Source: Ramlibacter sp.
Lineage (GTDB): Bacteria > Pseudomonadota > Gammaproteobacteria > Burkholderiales > Burkholderiaceae
Assembly (NCBI GenBank): GCA_014376915.1
Contig: JACMQP010000031.1
Coordinates: 1-8,050, forward strand
Reading direction: 5' to 3'
Length of the DNA stretch: 8,050 bases
Part shown: positions 6,228 to 8,050 of the stretch, one piece after another
Layout of the letters: each line of letters begins with the position of its first letter
How positions within the stretch are numbered: the stretch's first letter is position 1
Program-made: the position numbers and the translations under genes
The notes under the pieces: generated by a model
Database searches by the model: none
Seen by the model: only the letters and a program-made list of their open reading frames with translations
What the model was told of the DNA's origin: nothing

Positions 6228-6930
6228 GATCGAAGCTGCGATCTTCGGGTTACGGCGCGTCAAGCTGCTGCAAGGGCTGACGGACGAGGCGCTCGAGCGC
6301 GTGGCGCGCGTCTGTTCATGGCGGCGGTATGAGGCGGGCAAAGCTGTGATCACCCGCAGTTCAGCGAGTCGTGACCTGTTCATCCTTGTCTCGGGTCGGG
6401 TTCGTGTCACCGTCTACACGGCATCCGGCAAGCAGGTCACGTTCCGCGACCTGGCCGAAGGCGAGACTGTTGGCGAAATCGCAGCCGTTGACGGCGGCCC
6501 GCGCTCTGTCGACGTCCTGGCGCTGACTGAGATTCTCGTCGCCATGATGGCGCCGGCGGATCTCCACGCGATCCTGCGCGAGAACCCGCTCGTCGCCGAG
6601 CTGTTCACCCGGCACTTGGTGCAACTGATCCGCCGGCTGACCGAGACCGTGATCGAACTGAGCACGTTGGGCGTCGTCAACCGCATCCACGCTGACCTGC
6701 TCCGGCTCGCGATTGAAGCGGGCGCGGAGCCCATGGGGTCTTGCCTGCTGTCCCCGGCGCCGCGCCACGCGGACATCGCCGCGCGAGTGAGCACGACGCG
6801 CGAGCAGGTGACGCGTGAGATTTCCGTGCTGGCGAAGCGGGGCCTGCTGGCGAAGCATCCTGAGGGGATGCTGATCAGCGATGTCAACGCGCTCGACCGC
6901 ATGGTGGAGCGCGCAAGCCACGACGCGTGA
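6211..6930 (+). CDS. Crp/Fnr-family transcription regulator, cyclic-nucleotide-binding type
   Basis: 239 residues from TTG 6211; GTG at 6220 (236 residues) is an equally plausible start, and neither has a strong ribosome site. The start overlaps the cyclase stop by 17 or 8 nt. The N-terminal beta-barrel (about 15-125) has the phosphate-binding cassette GETVGEIAAVDGGPRS (84-99), with E89, R98 and S99 in the positions that hold cAMP ribose-phosphate in E. coli CRP. The dimer helix runs about 130-160. The C-terminal winged helix (about 185-222) has recognition helix STTREQVTREISVL (194-207), keeping the R-E-x-V-x-R pattern (R197, E198, R202) that CRP uses to read TGTG. No Cys cluster for an Fe-S centre is present, arguing against an FNR/oxygen role. 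Sitting right behind a cyclase, it is most simply the dedicated reader of its product (inference). The match to the adenine-contact Thr of CRP in the dimer helix is unclear. Confidence 0.9.
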   Translation: MSIVAEIEAAIFGLRRVKLLQGLTDEALERVARVCSWRRYEAGKAVITRSSASRDLFILVSGRVRVTVYTASGKQVTFRDLAEGETVGEIAAVDGGPRSVDVLALTEILVAMMAPADLHAILRENPLVAELFTRHLVQLIRRLTETVIELSTLGVVNRIHADLLRLAIEAGAEPMGSCLLSPAPRHADIAARVSTTREQVTREISVLAKRGLLAKHPEGMLISDVNALDRMVERASHDA

Positions 6931-6954
6931 GCGGAGGCGCGCACGGCCTGGCGC

Positions 6955-6978
6955 ATCGCAAAGCTGATAGCGATTTTT
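6955..6978 (+). terminator. Weak intrinsic terminator after the signalling operon
   Basis: ATCGC (6955-6959) and GCGAT (6970-6974) form a 5-bp stem with a 10-nt loop, running into TTTTT (6974-6978). It lies 25 nt after the regulator's stop codon. A competing pairing of AGCGAT (6969-6974) with ATCGCT (6988-6993) is possible. The short stem makes this a modest candidate. Confidence 0.4.
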
Positions 6979-6996
6979 CTCGCCATCATCGCTTGA

Positions 6997-7065
6997 GCCC
7001 GGCCATCAACTGCGCAGGCATGTGCGAATTAGCACATCGCCCTGCTTGTCTCTTGTCTAACCTGC
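6997..7065 (+). repeat. ~69-bp promoter-like block (inverted partner at 967-1034)
   Basis: This is the better-formed copy of the block described at 967-1034, here facing the lipoprotein pair. It includes GCCCGGC, CATCAACTGCGC, a near-perfect Crp-like dyad and the TAACCT hexamer. Identity with the partner is about 80% by eye across the whole length, more than the Crp-like site alone would need. Confidence 0.75.
7021..7063 (+). promoter_or_regulatory. Predicted class II Crp/Fnr-type promoter of the lipoprotein genes
   Basis: TGTGC-GAATTA-GCACA (7021-7036) is a perfect 5-bp inverted repeat with the 6-bp spacer of E. coli CRP sites (TGTGA-N6-TCACA), differing only at the inner base of each half. 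It is followed by 21 nt and TAACCT (7058-7063). The dyad centre is 29 nt before the hexamer, i.e. -41.5 if the hexamer spans -12 to -7. Predicted start is near 7070, with a leader of about 43 nt to the ATG at 7113. The Crp-like gene just upstream is the obvious candidate activator. Confidence 0.6.
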
Positions 7066-7112
7066 AGTTGTCTTCCGGATCGAACGCAGACATCAACAGG
7101 ATCAGCACACGT

Positions 7113-7526
7113 ATGAGCATGTTTTCACATATGGCCTGGCGCGACCGCGTGTCGCATTGGCTCGTCATCCCAGTGTTGCTTGTGGCTGGTGTCGCGGTCT
7201 CCTCGTGCGGGGGCGATAGCACCGGGCAGGCAAGCACTGGAAGCGCGGCAACGCAGGTTGAAACCGGAAGTGTGCCGCTGTATGACGCCAGCACTCAGCT
7301 GCTGACATTGCCGCAACTGCGTATGGGCGACAGCATCCTGACCGATGTGAAGTTGAACCTGAAGTCGCAGGGCACCTGGGCGGTCGTGTCTAAAGGTGCC
7401 AAAGGTTTCCGGGTTAACTTAATTGACATTGACCGTATCGTTGGTGAAATCGGCGGTAAGGCCAGCCCGACCCTGGATTCGGGCGTAGCGATCAGACGCA
7501 CGGTTACGGTCTTGTTGTCGAGGTAA
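7113..7526 (+). CDS. Small lipoprotein with 'LTLP..RMGD' strand motif, function unknown
   Basis: 137 residues. The lipoprotein signal has a basic N-region, hydrophobic core LVIPVLLVAGVAV (17-29) and lipobox V-S-S-C with Cys32, followed by Gly/Ser/Thr-rich linker residues. The mature part carries TGSVPLYDASTQLLTLPQLR (51-70), then MGD and the strand DVKLNL, a motif I know from beta-rich exported proteins of Burkholderiales but cannot tie to a function. The next gene encodes a paralogue sharing this block. Start ATG 7113 has AGGA 11 nt upstream and lies downstream of the predicted promoter. The reading frame stays open upstream to 6927, but that extension covers the promoter and has no signal-peptide logic. 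ATG 7119 is an alternative. The C-terminal part (about 94-115) uses unusually AT-rich codons. Confidence 0.7.
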   Translation: MSMFSHMAWRDRVSHWLVIPVLLVAGVAVSSCGGDSTGQASTGSAATQVETGSVPLYDASTQLLTLPQLRMGDSILTDVKLNLKSQGTWAVVSKGAKGFRVNLIDIDRIVGEIGGKASPTLDSGVAIRRTVTVLLSR

Positions 7527-7529
7527 TAA

Positions 7530-8050
7530 ATGATCTTTTTTTCTCACTCTCTGTCCACCATTGCCGCGCGGCTCTGCGCCCGCGCCGTGCAATTTGCTGC
7601 AGTTTTGGTCATGTCCGGGTGCGGAGGTGGTGGCGCTGGTGATGCGCCGCCGGCCGCGGGCGATGTCGGCACTGGCTCGATTCCCGCGTATGTCGGTGGC
7701 ACAGAAATCTTGACCTTGCCGCTGCTCCAGGTGGGAGACAAGCTGCAAGCCGATGTGAAGGTCAGGCTCGGGAAAGACTACAGTTGGACGCTGCTGTCCG
7801 GCGGTGCGCTGCGCGATCGCGCTGCATCAGAGTCTGCGTCGGCATCGCTGGCAGTGGCGAGCGGAAAAGCGGATCTGGCCCAGCCTCTGACCGACGCAAC
7901 ATTGACGATCAAGCGTCTGCACGTGGGCAAACGGGTGTTCGCCAACGTGAGGATCACGCTGGCGGGCAACCGCTGGTCGTTCCTGGACCAGCTGCAGGAG
8001 GTCAAGGCCTTGCGCATGGACGATTTCGCCTCGAATAAGGCGATACGTGC
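7530..8050 (+). CDS. Lipoprotein paralogue of the preceding gene, C-terminus outside the window
   Basis: Open through the window edge (173 codons seen). ATG 7530 lies 3 nt after the upstream TAA, with GAGGT (7520-7524) as ribosome site, so the two genes form an operon. The lipoprotein signal ends in lipobox M-S-G-C with Cys31, followed by a Gly-rich linker. Residues 48-90 (TGSIPAYVGGTEILTLPLLQ, then VGDKLQADVKVRL and WTLLSGG) align with 51-95 of the upstream protein. The same unit recurs inside this protein at 124-152: TLTIKRLHVGKRVFANVRITL, then W-S-F-L, aligned to 60-89. This gives two copies of a 30-residue beta-strand unit joined by an Ala/Ser-rich linker. The function is unknown. Residues 153-173 (DQLQEVKALRMDDF...) look like a new, more polar segment. 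Confidence 0.75.
   Translation, partial: MIFFSHSLSTIAARLCARAVQFAAVLVMSGCGGGGAGDAPPAAGDVGTGSIPAYVGGTEILTLPLLQVGDKLQADVKVRLGKDYSWTLLSGGALRDRAASESASASLAVASGKADLAQPLTDATLTIKRLHVGKRVFANVRITLAGNRWSFLDQLQEVKALRMDDFASNKAIR

Noticed and set aside
6927..7112. N-terminal extension of the first lipoprotein back to 6927
   Set aside because: It would cover the duplicated promoter block and terminator-like hairpin, and would bury the lipoprotein signal peptide in the middle of the protein. The ATG at 7113 fits the lipobox and the predicted leader.

Overview
The window is high-GC, almost fully coding DNA. It looks like a betaproteobacterium of the order Burkholderiales, perhaps Comamonadaceae. The clues are an orphan ABC_sub_bind periplasmic protein, an ester-cyclase-like secreted protein, a GAF-containing hybrid-style kinase architecture and lipoproteins with the 'LTLP..QVGD' strand motif. 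The taxon is an inference from gene style, not from a marker gene.

Layout. Positions 1-2141 carry three minus-strand genes: the 5' end of a probable polysaccharide deacetylase (1-244, running off the window), a secreted SnoaL-like protein (387-929), and an orphan ABC-type substrate-binding protein (1113-2141). A 215-bp divergent intergenic region (2142-2356) separates these from a tight plus-strand operon (2357-6930). That operon encodes a membrane Cache-HAMP-GAF histidine kinase, a single-domain CheY/DivK-like receiver, a receiver fused to a class III nucleotide cyclase, and a Crp/Fnr-family regulator. Stops and starts overlap by 4 nt at the first two junctions and by 8-17 nt at the third, so the four genes are almost certainly co-translated. 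After a weak terminator-like hairpin, two tandem paralogous lipoprotein genes follow (7113-7526 and 7530 to beyond the end).

How the parts may work together. The kinase senses something in the periplasm and phosphorylates one or both receivers. The second receiver controls synthesis of a cyclic nucleotide, and the Crp-like protein at the end of the operon reads that nucleotide and acts on DNA. The sequence also suggests where it acts. A block of about 69 bp, roughly 80% identical by eye, lies upstream of both the lipoprotein pair (6997-7065) and the SnoaL-like gene (967-1034, inverted). Each copy has a 16-bp Crp-like site (best copy TGTGC-N6-GCACA) centred 29 nt upstream of a TAAcCT/TAAgCT hexamer, which is the -41.5 geometry of a class II Crp/Fnr promoter. 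A third site with the same half-sites as the inverted copy (CGTAC-N6-GCACA) lies in the divergent region in front of the signalling operon. The recognition helix of the encoded regulator keeps the R-E-x-V-x-R pattern that E. coli CRP uses on TGTG half-sites. The working hypothesis is a self-contained local cyclic-nucleotide circuit: two-component input, cyclase, dedicated reader, and neighbouring envelope-protein genes as targets. The protein families are well supported. The wiring is inference.
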